DNA from: Tuctoria greenei
Taxonomy: Eukaryota; Streptophyta; Magnoliopsida; Poales; Poaceae
Direction: 5' to 3'
DNA: 64,000 nucleotides
Assembly: GCA_036927565.1 (NCBI GenBank)
Contig: JAYESD010000007.1
Span: 6,717,644 to 6,781,643, forward strand
A program made the translations under genes and the position numbers. Below are positions 20,977 through 32,180 of this stretch, one piece after another; position 1 is the stretch's first letter; every line of letters starts with the position of its first letter. The notes below the pieces were generated by a model that had not been told where the DNA came from, did not search any database, and saw only the letters and a program-made list of their open reading frames with translations.

Positions 20977-22599
20977 GGTCTTCCAACGCTCGTTGTCGGA
21001 GACGTCGGAATCGTCGTCGACGGAGGTGTAGACGGCCTTCAGGACCTTTTTGGGATCCTGAAAACCTAACTCCTCTTCAGCCGGACCTTCGTCGACTTTT
21101 TGTTTTCCTTCCCTCTATCAGAAAGGAGCTTCTTCCCGGCGCTTGTTGTAGCGCTCGGCAAGGTTTTGGACCTCCCGGCAGTCTTCCAAACTGTGGCTGC
21201 CCGTTTTGTGAATTGGACACCACACCTTGGGTTTGCTACCGTCTTCAGAAGACGATCGAGGTCGCTTCTCGGGGCGTGGCCCCCGGCTACCCGGAGCTGC
21301 AACAGCTGCAACATTGGATGCACCGGCCGACGGCTTCTTCTTGCCGTTGGTCTTCTTCTTCTTCTTTCCACTCCCGGAGGTAGCGGCTTCTCCTTTGGAG
21401 GATTTCTTGTGATCCTATGGAGTTGGTTTGGAGTGCATTTCATGGCCCTCCGCAGCTCTGGCACATTTGTCAGCCAAGCTGAAGAGTTCCATGACACTGG
21501 TAATCTCCTTGATCGCCATTTTCTCCAGCATCTTCTTATCCTGCACTCCCTGTCTAAATGCCACGATGACAGAGGCGCTAGAGATAGAAGGGATAGTGTT
21601 TTGTACCTGAGAGATCCTCTAGATGAATGATCGCAGGGATTCTCCCCCTTTTTGCACGACTGCAAAAAGGTCTAGTTCGGTGCCTGGTTGGGTGTAAGAA
21701 CTCCCGAAGTTGGCGGTGAACTGCCGGCACAACTCCTCCCAACTGTTGATGGAGTTGGGTGGAAGGCTCATAAACCAGGACCTGGCGGTCCCAGTTAAAG
21801 CCACTGGGAAATAATTGGCCATTACGGCCTCATTCCCTCCATCTGCCAAGATAGCAGTGGAGTAAATCTGAAGAAATTCAACAGGATTAACGGTCCCGTC
21901 GAACTTCTCCAGCAGGTGAGGCCGGAACTTCTGTGGCCACCTGACCATACGCAGATGCATGGCCAGGGCTGAACAGCCTCCTCCTAGTCCTTCTGGGGCA
22001 GGAATGTCTTGAGCTTCTCGTCTTTCATGAGCACGCTCTATATGAACTCGGCCGTCTTGTTGGCGATATCGGCGATCAAGCTCCGCCCAGAGGTCATGAG
22101 TTGAAAGCCTTGATACCGTGTGAGTGCATCGTGCCCCGGAGGGCAACGATGACACCTGCTGCGATGCACCACGTCTCCTGTTGTTGGAAACGTGTGGACC
22201 AAGTCTGCCACACAAGGTCCGCCGCTGCGATGGGGCCCGTCCTGAAGGAGGAGGACCCTGGTTGCTGATGTGGTCGGCTGCTGCTGCAACCAAGTGTTCC
22301 ACATCGGCCCTCCACTGCTCCATTGCATCCCGGGATGTGTCCGGAGGTGGTGGGCGCTGAAGAAGAGCACGTGCTGCATGAAGCGCGTGTTCTGGGTTGT
22401 TAAGATTCGCTGACGCAGTGATTGACGCCGGTGCACCATCGTGTTGTCCAGCTTGATTTGCTGGTGGAGGCGGCGGTGGTGGAAGTGTGACTCCTGCTGG
22501 AGCCGTGGTTCCTGCTGGTGGCTGCATATTGGAGGGATTACCCGCAACAGCTTGAACAGCGGGATGACCATTGGATGATCCAGCGGCTGAGTTCACCAT
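20977..22599 (-). pseudogene. E4 gag
   Basis: Starts at ATG 22599 (MVNSAAGSSNG), 18 bp inside the primer-binding site; the frame is also open upstream through the site into the LTR, which I take as incidental. The N-terminus is proline/alanine-rich. The capsid core is HLRMVRWPQKFRPHLLEKF, VALTGTARSWFMSLPPNSINSWEEL. A Lys-rich linker and a knuckle-like CPIHKTGSHSLEDC follow. Stops at about 21619 (TAG), 21418 (TAG) and a double TGA-TAG near 21115. E1 reads Gln at two of these sites. Confidence 0.88.
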
Positions 22600-22616
22600 T
22601 CTTGAAATCTCAGGCG

Positions 22617-22634
22617 CCCCTACCTGGCGCGCCA
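22617..22634 (-). other. E4 primer-binding site
   Basis: Element strand TGGCGCGCCAGGTAGGGG, starting 2 nt inside the 5' LTR. This is the form seen in grass RIRE2-like elements. I do not assign the tRNA with confidence. Confidence 0.75.
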
Positions 22635-22636
22635 AC

Positions 22637-23510
22637 CGTCGGTGGTTTTGATCCGGCAGATCTCCCGACACTACTAAAGTGTTAGAGGAGTTTGAGGTTC
22701 GGTATGGGCGCGCGGGGATTCAAGAAGGTGAGATGTCGAGTGACACAAGACACCAAGATTTACGTGGTTCGGGCCGCCTGAGCGTAATACCCTACTCCAC
22801 GGGGTGTGTTGATGTTGTATTGGATATATGTCTAGAGCATCTGTCTAGTATGTGTCCAGTTTGCAGAGCGTGTGTGTAGCCTGTAGAGAGTGTCCTATGT
22901 ATCGTCAGCCTGTCCTTTTATAGTACAAGGGCAGGCCATTACAAGTTAGCCTCGCCCGACATGTGGCCCCGGCGGTTACTGATATTGATACACATTCAAC
23001 GCGTTTAATTGCCCTTAATGACCGAGTTATGGGCTTTGACAACACCGTTATTGGTAATTAAGGTCGTCCGATCGTGTGTCATTAATGTAGTATTAATGAC
23101 ACTTGATCAGGTCTTGAAGTCCTTGATTCCCCTTTGAAGATCCGGAGCCGTTGTGGAGTCTTCTGGAGGTTAGAGGATGAAGATCCGATGGTTAGACATG
23201 TGGCAGCACCGGAGCACACTGTGGGGAACAGATGGCTCCGGTGTTACCCGACACGTGTCAGCACCGGAGCTTCCCTCGGTCTGAGGTTAGGTCCGGGGGT
23301 GCCATTTCGGTACATAGCCCGGAGCTTCCTCCTTGCGGGCGGTAGCTCCGGTTTGATAGTACACGTGGCGACCCTAGGACTAACCATGTTGGAGAAGCGG
23401 GTCCGGACATGTCTGACATGTGGGCCTCCGAAGGTCTTCAAATCAAGTAGATGACTTTCCCTTGAGATCTTTGCAATCCCAAGGAGTGTATGGTACCCAG
23501 GGTACCGACA
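22637..23510 (-). repeat. E4 5' LTR
   Basis: 874 bp, element strand starting TGTCGGTACCC at 23510 and ending at 22637 (last base mutated, so CGTC rather than TGTC on the plus strand). TATA reversed at 22914-22923. The duplication AATCC follows. Confidence 0.92.
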
Positions 23511-23515
23511 AATCC

Positions 23516-26025
23516 CGACATAGCTGAAATCCTAGCCCCCGCCGCCGCCATCGCACACGGGTTTCCAGCCATCGCCGGCGTTCCACGACCTTCCCATCGT
23601 GCTCACCACCCTAGAAAATGGTTAGGCGGTGAGTTTCTGGGTGAAGGAAGGCTGGTAGAGGGGAGCCAGTGAGCTAACTGGTGCAGCGCCGCCGTGGCCG
23701 AACGGCGCATCGCGAGGTTGAAGAAGTCGGGCGGGTCCCACCAGTCAGCGACTAATTTTCCCTCGTCAGATCTGCTATGGCCATGGGATCAGATGCGGCT
23801 GTGCGCGGTAAACCCTATGGCCCATATGTGGCCCGGCTGTGATTGGGTCATTTTAAACAGTGGGGCCCAGTTGATTAATTCAAACGTTTTCAATAAAAAT
23901 TTATTCCAGATTTCATCCAAACGTTGAAAATCAATTACCCCTAGTATAATTGCTCAAATAATTCCAAATAAATTCTGGTACACTCATCTTGATCCCAATT
24001 TTGCAGTGGCGCGATTTGTTGGACATGAAAGTCCCAGAATTTTCATAATTAATTCCTTTGAGGTAACTGCTTGGGAAATTAATTACCCATGTTATGCTAA
24101 TTGGAAAATTACCAATTTTGGCCAGGACACTATTAAAAATACCCTAGATCTCCAGTAAAAATTTCAAGTTCATTGGATCTCAATTACTGGGTAAATTGGT
24201 GTTCCAATTCTCTATGTCCTTTGAAAAATAAAAAATGTACAGAAACATTTCCAGAATTTTCTCAAACTTGTAAAATCAATTATCCTTGTAGGAAGCTCAG
24301 AAAATTATGAAAAAAAAATTCCTAGAACCAGTGAGACCTCTTATACCCTGATCACCCACTGGTAGCCATGACAAAGCTACATAATTAATACCAAATTTCA
24401 GAGAAGGCTTTTATTTGTTGGAATTTTACAGACAACAAGCTTCGTTGCACATCTCCAATTCTTGGTCCAGATCTTCCTCATAGAACCTATTATCCACTAT
24501 AAAAATCCCAAAGCCAACTAAAATCAATTAGTAACAGAAACTATATTTAGAAGTTGATTCATATAGTTCTATGTCACTTATATGCTTTCATATTATGCAC
24601 CTCATATAGTGACCGAGATCGAGGAGGAGCCGGAGCCCTTGGAGAGTATACTACCAGAAGCTAACTTCCCCTCTGACTGCCAACCAAACAAGCCCTAGTT
24701 TGCATTTAAGTGCTATTTCAAAGTTTCTATTTGTATTACTTCAGTCTAGGATGATTTTTGTCCATTAGGGCTAAGGTGCTTGTTACTCCACTTGCATGAC
24801 CCACAAATCCCTTGGACTATTGGGTAGGTCTGCAGCCTGACGAGTAGAAAATGCCATGCTTAAGCTTTTAGGAATCCAGTAGAAGTCTAGTAGTTGAAAT
24901 CTACTCGCGAGATAGGATTTTATCACACGAGATATATTCGATCGAAGAATGGTTTACGAATATGAAATTGAGACCGAGCAGCGGGTATGATGCCGTGAGA
25001 CATGGTCTCACGTGCGTAGCCCTGCTTGTGTCAATTGAGGACCGATCCGTGTGCGGCCCTGCTAGACAAGTTTGAATTGTACTGGATGCATACTGGGCAT
25101 ATGGAACCCAGGAAACTGTTGTAACTTGGTAACTTGGATGTCAAGGCATAGCCCACTGTCGATAGGGGTGGGTTGAGGGCAGCAAGGTGTAAATCGGCCG
25201 ACGAACAAAGACACGGTCCGTGCGGGGACCTTGTGCCCGCGATGGTGGGACCGGTTTGGCATTTGAGTTTCTTGTGAAAGGTTGCTGCACATGACGTGGT
25301 GAGGAGCATGGCACGCTCCTTAGGAATGGGTGTACATGATGTGTTATTTGGGTGTCTACTGATTGCAATCACTGTCCCTCGCGGTTATTTGAGTACTGCT
25401 TGTTCACTACACTGTGACGTAGTAAATACTGAAGAAGCCAGGAGAATATGATGTATTGAAATATAACTGCTTTGTAATTATGATTGCTGTCCAATATGCT
25501 CACTAAAGTTACTGTAATTAAACTTGTAAGCTGCTGTTAATAACTTGAAAATTAAGGATCAACATGTAGCCGAGTCATTTACTACTATATTTATTCCTAT
25601 GTTAAGTATCATTGCATGTAGAGTTCCATGTTTAGGTGAGACGGTTAAGTCTTGCTGAGCCTTCATGCTCACAGTTGCTATATTAAGTTGTTTGCAGGTG
25701 AGACGTATGAGGAAGGGCCCGAAGATGAGGCGATACCCCCGTCGGGGTATACCGCCAAGTGGGAGCCCCTGCACGCCACTGTAAATTGTTGTGTGCTGCT
25801 AGTGTGTAGCGTCCCCGGGCTGGACGGCTGCACTTTTGCATAGCTAGGCTAAAAGTTTAGCTATGAGTATTATCTTCCGCTGTATATTAAGTATTGTAAA
25901 AGGCTTCCACTGTTCATATAAATAAAACTTTGTATTTTGTCTTATTCTTTCCGTTTGTGTTGTTGGGTGCTGCATCGCACGGCACCACCCTCTGCGATTC
26001 CTGGAATGTGTGGACCCGGTCCTCA
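23516..26025 (+). repeat. E3 5' LTR, second part
   Basis: Continues the LTR after E4 and matches 44187-46638. It ends about CCTCA just before the primer site. The last 60 bp or so are missing from the 3' copy because E6 inserted there. No gene; the small frames within it are not conserved between the two LTRs. Confidence 0.9.
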
Positions 26026-26030
26026 TAGCC

Positions 26031-26043
26031 TGGTATCAGAGCC
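26031..26043 (+). other. E3 primer-binding site (tRNA-Met type)
   Basis: TGGTATCAGAGCC, complementary to initiator tRNA-Met, shortly after the LTR end. This is the usual primer of chromoviruses and copia elements. Confidence 0.9.
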
Positions 26044-27777
26044 ACATTGGGAATAGCGCGCTTGAAAAGAGCCTATTTTTAAAACTTAAGAGTAGTCGAG
26101 TGAGGATTAGTTACTATGCCCACATACAGTCTATTATAGTATTAGTTACTTAAGGTGGCAAGGTAACTTATGTGTTATTATATTCCGTAACGACACTACG
26201 ACCTCAGGTAAGAGGTAAGGTATGCCACCGCAAGCGGATCAATTGCGGTAAGCTCACCATACGAGAGGTAGCATGTGATTGTTTTTGTGGCTTGGCACGG
26301 AAATGTTAATATGAGTCTCTGAAACTTTCCATGTTTCTGAGAACATATGACACGCGGTACCACAGCGTGCTACAAAATAAGTGGGAGCCCCCGTCGGGTG
26401 GGACATAACGCGATGTGTCTCCTACTGGTGCAGCGCTATGCAAAGACATGGGACCCCGTCGGGTGGTAGAAAACCTGGTCATGTACCTCGAGACGTGGCC
26501 TAGCTCGGGGCGGCCCGTATGGAATGATACAGGACGAATGTTTTTACTTCAGATATATTATTGTGAATTGATCGCCCGTGCAGGCTGTGCCGTACGGCAC
26601 CATATGATTGATCTGTCATTTGTGTGTAGTTGCAGGACACCAACCACGATTTAAGTAGTTCAAGTTGAAAACGTTTGCGAGTGAAAGTCATTAGAGCCAC
26701 CGTTGAGACGTATGCCGTAATACAGGCCTAGGATTTTCTTTGGTGAGGGCGTATTATCGGCATTGCATTTGAGTTTCGTCAGGCACATCGACGACAATAT
26801 CCGTGCTGGAGGTGTGACTCGACAACAAGTAAAAATTTCCAACTTAGGACTAAGTTTGAATTTGTAATCTCTGTTTTGGAGCGTGCTGGTCAGATTTACA
26901 ATTAATCGTGTGGGGTCGCTGTGATAAGCGGGCATGTGGTTTGGGAACTTGAAGAAGCCATCCACAAGTTTCATTTTCAGCTCCCAGGCAGATTTCAAGA
27001 TTTAAAACTTGAAAACTTCATTTGAATTTAAATTGCCAGTTCCTGGTTCAAACTGTGAACTGGACAGAAAATTGACTAAGTTTGGAATAGCATAACTTCC
27101 TGTATAATTCACCCCTGAAGGTCTACGACACATGGTTGGAAAGTTTAGAGAGTCATATAAAACTTTTATGTTCAACTCCAGATCAGAATCTCCCTGTAAA
27201 CTAATGAAAAATTCAAATTTCCAAACTCTGTTAAATCTGGACAGGGACTGGACAGTTTATGTATCCTGTCACTATCTTGATCATATCTCTTAGTAGACTC
27301 GACAAATGACTTCATATAATGCATTTCTGTAATCCCGAGGATATATGCAACAATGTTGTAATTTATGATTTTTGCATATTTTGATGTTTTGTATCTGGAA
27401 AAATGTGGACAAAATCAGCCTTAAACAAAGGGGGTGCTGTCCAAAATTTTCCAGAAAACTGTCAACTTGCAAAAAGCATATATCCTCATACAGAAATGAT
27501 ATGGAGGCAAATAAATACATTATGGAAAGATAATTGAGTGTTCTACAACGTTTTAGTTGAACTCAAGTTCTGAATGTGCATCTAAATTGATGAAAATTTC
27601 GAATTTCTCCAAACTGGTCTGAATGAACAGAAACTGAGACATAATTCCAGTGTTATGTTTCATTTGGCATTTGAATTTGAATTCACTTTCATAATTCAAC
27701 TTTCACATCCATGATCTGTTTATCAACAAAGTTTGTTGAATTTTAGTATATGACTCATTCAAGTACTTCTTTTATAG
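26044..27777 (+). other. E3 leader before ORF0
   Basis: A 1.7-kb leader without a supported ORF. The part 27050-27650 consists of degenerate repeated segments, AT-rich and built around phrases such as GTTCAACTC and GAAAAATTC. It probably contains packaging signals, but none could be identified. Confidence 0.55.
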
Positions 27778-28738
27778 ATGACGGATGTGATGCTGTTACC
27801 AGACGGATGTGTGTTCTCCACGTGCGGCAACCGTCCGGGCTTCCCGATCATGCTACGGGAAGTGCTCCAACAGTTTGGCTTCATCAAAATGCCAGGCTAT
27901 TGGGGTCAAGAGAGGGTCGAAAGAGGCATACTGTCATGAACCGTCCTGGTTGATATCCCAGCTAGTCCGCGTTTTTATGGATGGGCTCTTTTTTCGGTCA
28001 ATATCCAGGGAGCTCGTTTGGAGGACACGTGGGCCATTGCAGCGGGCAAAGCTCTTATGAAGCTTTGCGAGCTTCATCAAGATGCCATGGCTGGGACACA
28101 ATTTGCTCTTCTCCCGGTTTGTGGTGTGGCTGGTTTTGAGTGGCAACGTCATATTGTTGAAGCCTATCAACCAGACGGCAACACGACCGCAACAACCCTT
28201 GGGACTTATACCACTGCATCCAGCATGGTGGTTATTGCGCAGAGTGCAATTATTCTGCAGCAGGTCGAAACATTGAGGCAAGCGGTTGAATGAGGTGACA
28301 CTCTTGATTACATCAATGAGAACCTACATTTGTTCCTGACTCCGATGAATCACCGGCTGAATCAATGCGAGGATCAGCTGCATCACACTCGCACTAGACT
28401 GCGGAAGGCTCGTGCCGAACTGTGGCAAACTCGCAAGGAACTGCAGCAAGCTTGTGGTGAACTGCAGGCGAGTCAGTTGGTGGTGCAGCAACAGCAAGCA
28501 TCTGTTGGTAGTCCCCGAGACACGAGATGAAGCCGTCGAAGAAGCTTAGAATTGAGAGTTCGAGTCAGACCAACTTCGGGATGACTTGATTGAGGCCGAA
28601 GCACACTTGCCGCACCCAGTCATGTTTCCACCGGCTCATGACATGCCGCTGAACATGGGTGAGCAGGTGCCTTCAAGTTCTAAGGAGGAAGAAGATCCGG
28701 AGATACTCGAGTACGTCGATGTGGATGCATTGGATTAG
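27778..28738 (+). pseudogene. E3 ORF0, extra protein upstream of gag
   Basis: A frame from ATG 27778 (MTDVMLLPDGCVFS) continues through stops at 27937 (TGA) and 28291 (TGA) to 28530, then shifts by one base to an acidic tail ending EILEYVDVDALD at TAG 28736. The middle reads YGWALFSVNIQGARLEDTW and AAGKALMKLCELHQDAM. A strongly predicted coiled coil follows (LNQCEDQLHHTRTRLRKAR, LWQTRKELQQACGELQ). Similar proteins are common as hypothetical proteins in grasses, and an extra ORF upstream of gag is reported for rice RIRE3/RIRE8 (from memory). Function unknown. Confidence 0.7.
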
Positions 28739-29099
28739 GACAGGGCAGCACTACTGCCATCACGGGGCAACGTATAGTTAGTGGTTGCTCGTGTTTATTT
28801 TGTAGCCATGTTTGTGTCATATTTTAAATAGTGGTGGGTGTGTGGGAGATGACAAGGTGGGTATGACGACTCATAGATACCAAGTATAGTTGAGATGCAC
28901 TTCCGTAGTGGGAGTCCGTCATTTTGGAGTTCACTACTGTAAACTTGGTCATGGGATAATATATCTTGTATAAAGATGTACTTTATCAATATATGTGAAT
29001 GTTATGCAATTATCACATTGTCAATACTTGCACTACTACGGTATAGAATGGATGAAGCAAACAAACATGTTGCTGATTTTTAAATCATGTGGATGCAGA

Positions 29100-30049
29100 A
29101 TGGTACGTACACGCTCTACGCCCGAGATGGGAGGATCTAGCTGGGGTCATGAGGATGAATCTCTGACCCGAGAGAAAACCGTGACACCGCAGAAACAAGT
29201 TCATCCACCACCACCACCTGAACCTCTGAGGACTCTCGCATAGATTCTAGCCGCAGTACCCGGCTCGCGAGATGAGCAAACCGAGTTACTACGTATGTTG
29301 GTGCAGAATTCGTCCCGTCAAGGGGGCGACAAGACAATGGGCAACGCCGGCCCCAACAAAGTTCGTATTCAGACTTTTTGGCAATGCATCCACCGGTCTT
29401 CATGGAGGTCGAGGAGCCTCTGGAGGTGGACAACTTTATCCGTACCCTCGAGGCGAAGTTTGGTTTGCTACGATGCACCAAACAATAGAAGGCGCTGTTT
29501 GCAGTGCAACAACTTCAGGGATCCGCCGGTGCTTCGTGTGCGAACTACATCGCGTCACTACCGGCTGGTCATGCGGTCACCGGGACTGAATTCCGGGAGG
29601 CGTTCCACGCCTACCATATACCTCCCGGTATAATGAAGAGGAAGCTTCAGGAATTTTTGGAGCTGAAGCAAGGCCGGAGGAGTGCTCACGAATACTCCCG
29701 CACATTCAATCACTTGGCGCAGTACGCGCCGGAGTATGTGGGGACGGAAGATAGGAAGCAATATTATTCTTCCGGGGCCTTAATCCTAAGATGAAGGTCC
29801 AACTCGCACAATGCAACCGCGGCACCTTCAACAACATCGTCAATGCCGCGATTGTACAGGAAGAGGCTCAGCGCGAGCTCATTTCTGATAAGAGGAAGCA
29901 GAGAGCACCGTTGAGCAGAAGCGATGGTGGTCCGCAGAAGTACCACGTGGTGTATCGCTCACCATCTGGTCAGCGATGGCAGCCATCGGCACGACCGCAG
30001 CAGTTCCGCGGTCGTTCCTTCAATGCATCGAGTTTCCGACGCCATTTTC

Positions 30050-30084
<35 letters not shown>

Positions 30085-30340
30085 TAAGGATGGTCCCGTG
30101 TGCATATCCACCTCCACCACGTGCACCGGAATTCGGTCTGCAGCATGGTGGGAACCCGACACAATACACGTGTTACACGTGTGGCCGTGTCGCGCATTTT
30201 TCAAGGGCTTGCCCCGAACAGCGACAAGGCAGCATGCAAGCACCATACCGGTGCAACTCAGCCCCGCAATATGCCCAAGAAACCTGCACCAAAACCCGGC
30301 AACGTCCACCACATAGCCATCAAAGACATGCCGGAAGGTG
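29100..30340 (+). pseudogene. E3 gag
   Basis: Chromovirus capsid. Starts at ATG 29100 with MVRTRSTPEMGG, the usual start of the family, then a Pro-rich stretch (HPPPPPEPL). It breaks by stop and shifts into the capsid core in other frames: SAGASCANYIASLPAGHAV, FREAFHAYHIPPGIMKRKLQEFLELKQG. A polyglutamine tract from an AGC microsatellite (30050-30086) precedes the zinc knuckle CYTCGRVAHFSRAC, whose CCHC residues are intact. At least three frame changes are present. Confidence 0.8.
30050..30086 (+). repeat. (AGC)n microsatellite in E3 gag
   Basis: About 12 AGC units encoding glutamines just before the zinc knuckle. Confidence 0.95.
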
Positions 30341-30650
30341 AACCCATCCTCGCGGGTACGTTTTCTCTACTTCAAAATCCCGTAGTCATACTCTTTGACT
30401 CCGGTGACACCCATAATTTTATTAGCCAATCATATGTTGTCAGGCATCAATTACCTATCACTCCCACAAAATGTCCATACTTGATTTGCTCTCCGGGTGT
30501 GAAAATAGCAGCAGACATGAAAGTCCATAAAGCACAACTTAAGATGGGTGGGAATATCTATCCGACTTCTCTAATTATATTAGAGTGTCAAAAGCTCGAT
30601 GTCATCTTAGGAATGTCGTGACTGCACCATCATGGTGCTGTTCTCGACAT
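30300..30650 (+). pseudogene. E3 aspartic protease
   Basis: PVVILFDSGDTHNFISQSYV is the catalytic loop, with D-S-G intact but the usual small residue after it replaced by Asp. LKMGGNIYPTSLIILECQKLDVILGMS is the second half, including the hydrophobic-ILG-hydrophobic flap partner. A stop follows at 30619, just before the RT frame. Confidence 0.8.
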
Positions 30651-32180
30651 CGTTCCACGTGTGGTCCATTTAAACTCTCCACTATATGAACCACACACTC
30701 TCATTCTAGACCGCCTTATCCAAGAAATTTCAGCCACATACAACACGGAAGACACAAAGCTTGAACACATTCGTGTGGTCCGTGAGTATCCGGATGTGTT
30801 TCCCGACGACCTTCCGGGTATGCCACCGAATAGGGACATTGTGTTCAAGATTGAACTTATTCCAGGAACCACACCGATTTCTCGAAGGCCGTACAAAATG
30901 GCACCAAATGAGTTGGCAGAATTAAAGGAGCATTTAAAGGACCTGCTGGACAAAGGTATCATCCGCCTAAGTTCATCACCTTGGGGCTGCTCCGCATTAT
31001 TTGTAAAGAAGAAGGACAAGATGTTACGTCTATGTGTGGACTATCGTCTGCTCAATGCCGTGATGATCAACAACAAGTATCCACTACCGTGTGTCGATAT
31101 CTTATTCAATCAATTAGTTGGTGCTAAAGTATTCTCGAAGATGGATCTTCGGTCTAGATACAATCAAATAAAAATCCGACCGGAGGATATACCGAAGACG
31201 GCATTCTCGACGAGATACGGGCTCTATGAATATCTTGTCATGTCGTTCAGACTTACCAACGCGTCGGCTCACGTCTTGTATTTGGCGATTCAGTATTCAT
31301 GCCGGAGTTGGATATGTTTGTTGTGGTCTTCATCGATGATATTCTGGGTTATTCTAAATCGGAAGAAGAACATGCCAAACACTTGCATATCGTGCTCCAA
31401 CGATTGTGAGATCACAAAATTTATGCAAAATTCAGAAACTGTGAGTTTTGGATCAGCCAAGTGCCATTTCTTGGTCACATTATTTCATCGGAGGGTATCG
31501 CTGTTGATCCAAGCAAAATTGTGCAAGTGCTGAAATGGAAGTCTCCAACGTCCGTACACGAAGTTCGCAACTTTCTCGGATTAGTGGGATATTATCGAAG
31601 GCTCATTCTGAGCTTCTCAAAAATCGCTAAACCAATGACGGAGCTGCTGAAAAAGGGGACTAAATATATTTGGGGCAAGGCATGTGAGGATGCATTTCAA
31701 ACATTGGCAAACCATCTCACAACAACCCCAATGTTAGCTCAGCCGGATACGACCAAATCTTTCAATGTTTATTGTGATGCGTCTGGCATTGGTCTTGGCT
31801 GCGTATTAATGCAAGAAGGCCGCATGATCGCATATGGCTCATGGAAGCTCCAAAATCATGAGCAGCACTACCCAACTCATGACCTTGAGCTCGCTGCAGT
31901 GGTGCTCGCTTTGAAAATGTGGAGGCATTATTTACATGAAAATCTAGTGCACCTCTACACAGATCACAAGAGCCTGAAATATATCTTCACTCAGAAGGAG
32001 TTGAATATGCGATAGCGAAGATGGTTAGAGCTGATCAAATATTATGAGATTGAAAATCACTACCATCCCGGCAAGGCGAATGTGGTTGTCGATGCGCTAA
32101 GCTGCAAGTCTCATGTCAATAATCTGTCCATCACTCCCATGGACGAGGACGAACTGAGTTTATACTTGGATCCATATTGA
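30651..32180 (+). pseudogene. E3 reverse transcriptase and RNase H
   Basis: RT opens with YPDVFPDDLPGMPPNRD and GIIRLSSSPWGCSALFVKKKD, then LCVDYRLLNAVMINNKYPLP. A frameshift lies near 31270, and the catalytic box appears in the next frame as FIDD (31329-31340). The thumb and connection (FLGHIISSEGIAVDPSKI, FLGLVGYYRRLILSFSKIAKPM) and RNase H (CDASGIGLGCVLM, THDLELAAVVLALK, YTDHKSLKYIF) follow at 31461-32015. A TAG after ELNMR (32013) precedes VVDALSCK. It is typical of the chromovirus lineage. Confidence 0.88.

Larger units (their letters stand above)
15697..23510 (-). mobile_element. E4, complete Tat/RIRE2-like element in E3 LTR
   Basis: A minus-strand Ty3 element flanked by AATCC (15692-15696 and 23511-23515). 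The LTRs start TGTCGGTACC (minus strand) and end ACCGACA. The primer-binding site lies just inside the 5' LTR at 22617-22634. The polyprotein is one unbroken frame from 22599 to 16639 with ten stop codons and no frameshift seen. Order: gag, protease, RT, RNase H, second RNase H, integrase. The 3' LTR is incomplete on its U3 side. It is a close relative of E1 and clearly younger. Confidence 0.95.

Noticed and set aside
22600..22671. Extension of the E4 gag frame to an ATG at 22671.
   Set aside because: This ATG is inside the LTR and upstream of the primer site; 22599 is the first ATG after it and fits the family.
26031..26043. tRNA gene fragments suggested by primer-site sequences (also at 36232, 62255, 3715, 59857).
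   Set aside because: Only 12 to 18 bases match tRNA 3' ends, as expected of primer-binding sites; no cloverleaf can be formed.
30050..30086. Functional polyglutamine domain.
   Set aside because: A simple AGC microsatellite in a broken gag; relatives of this family do not need a tract here.
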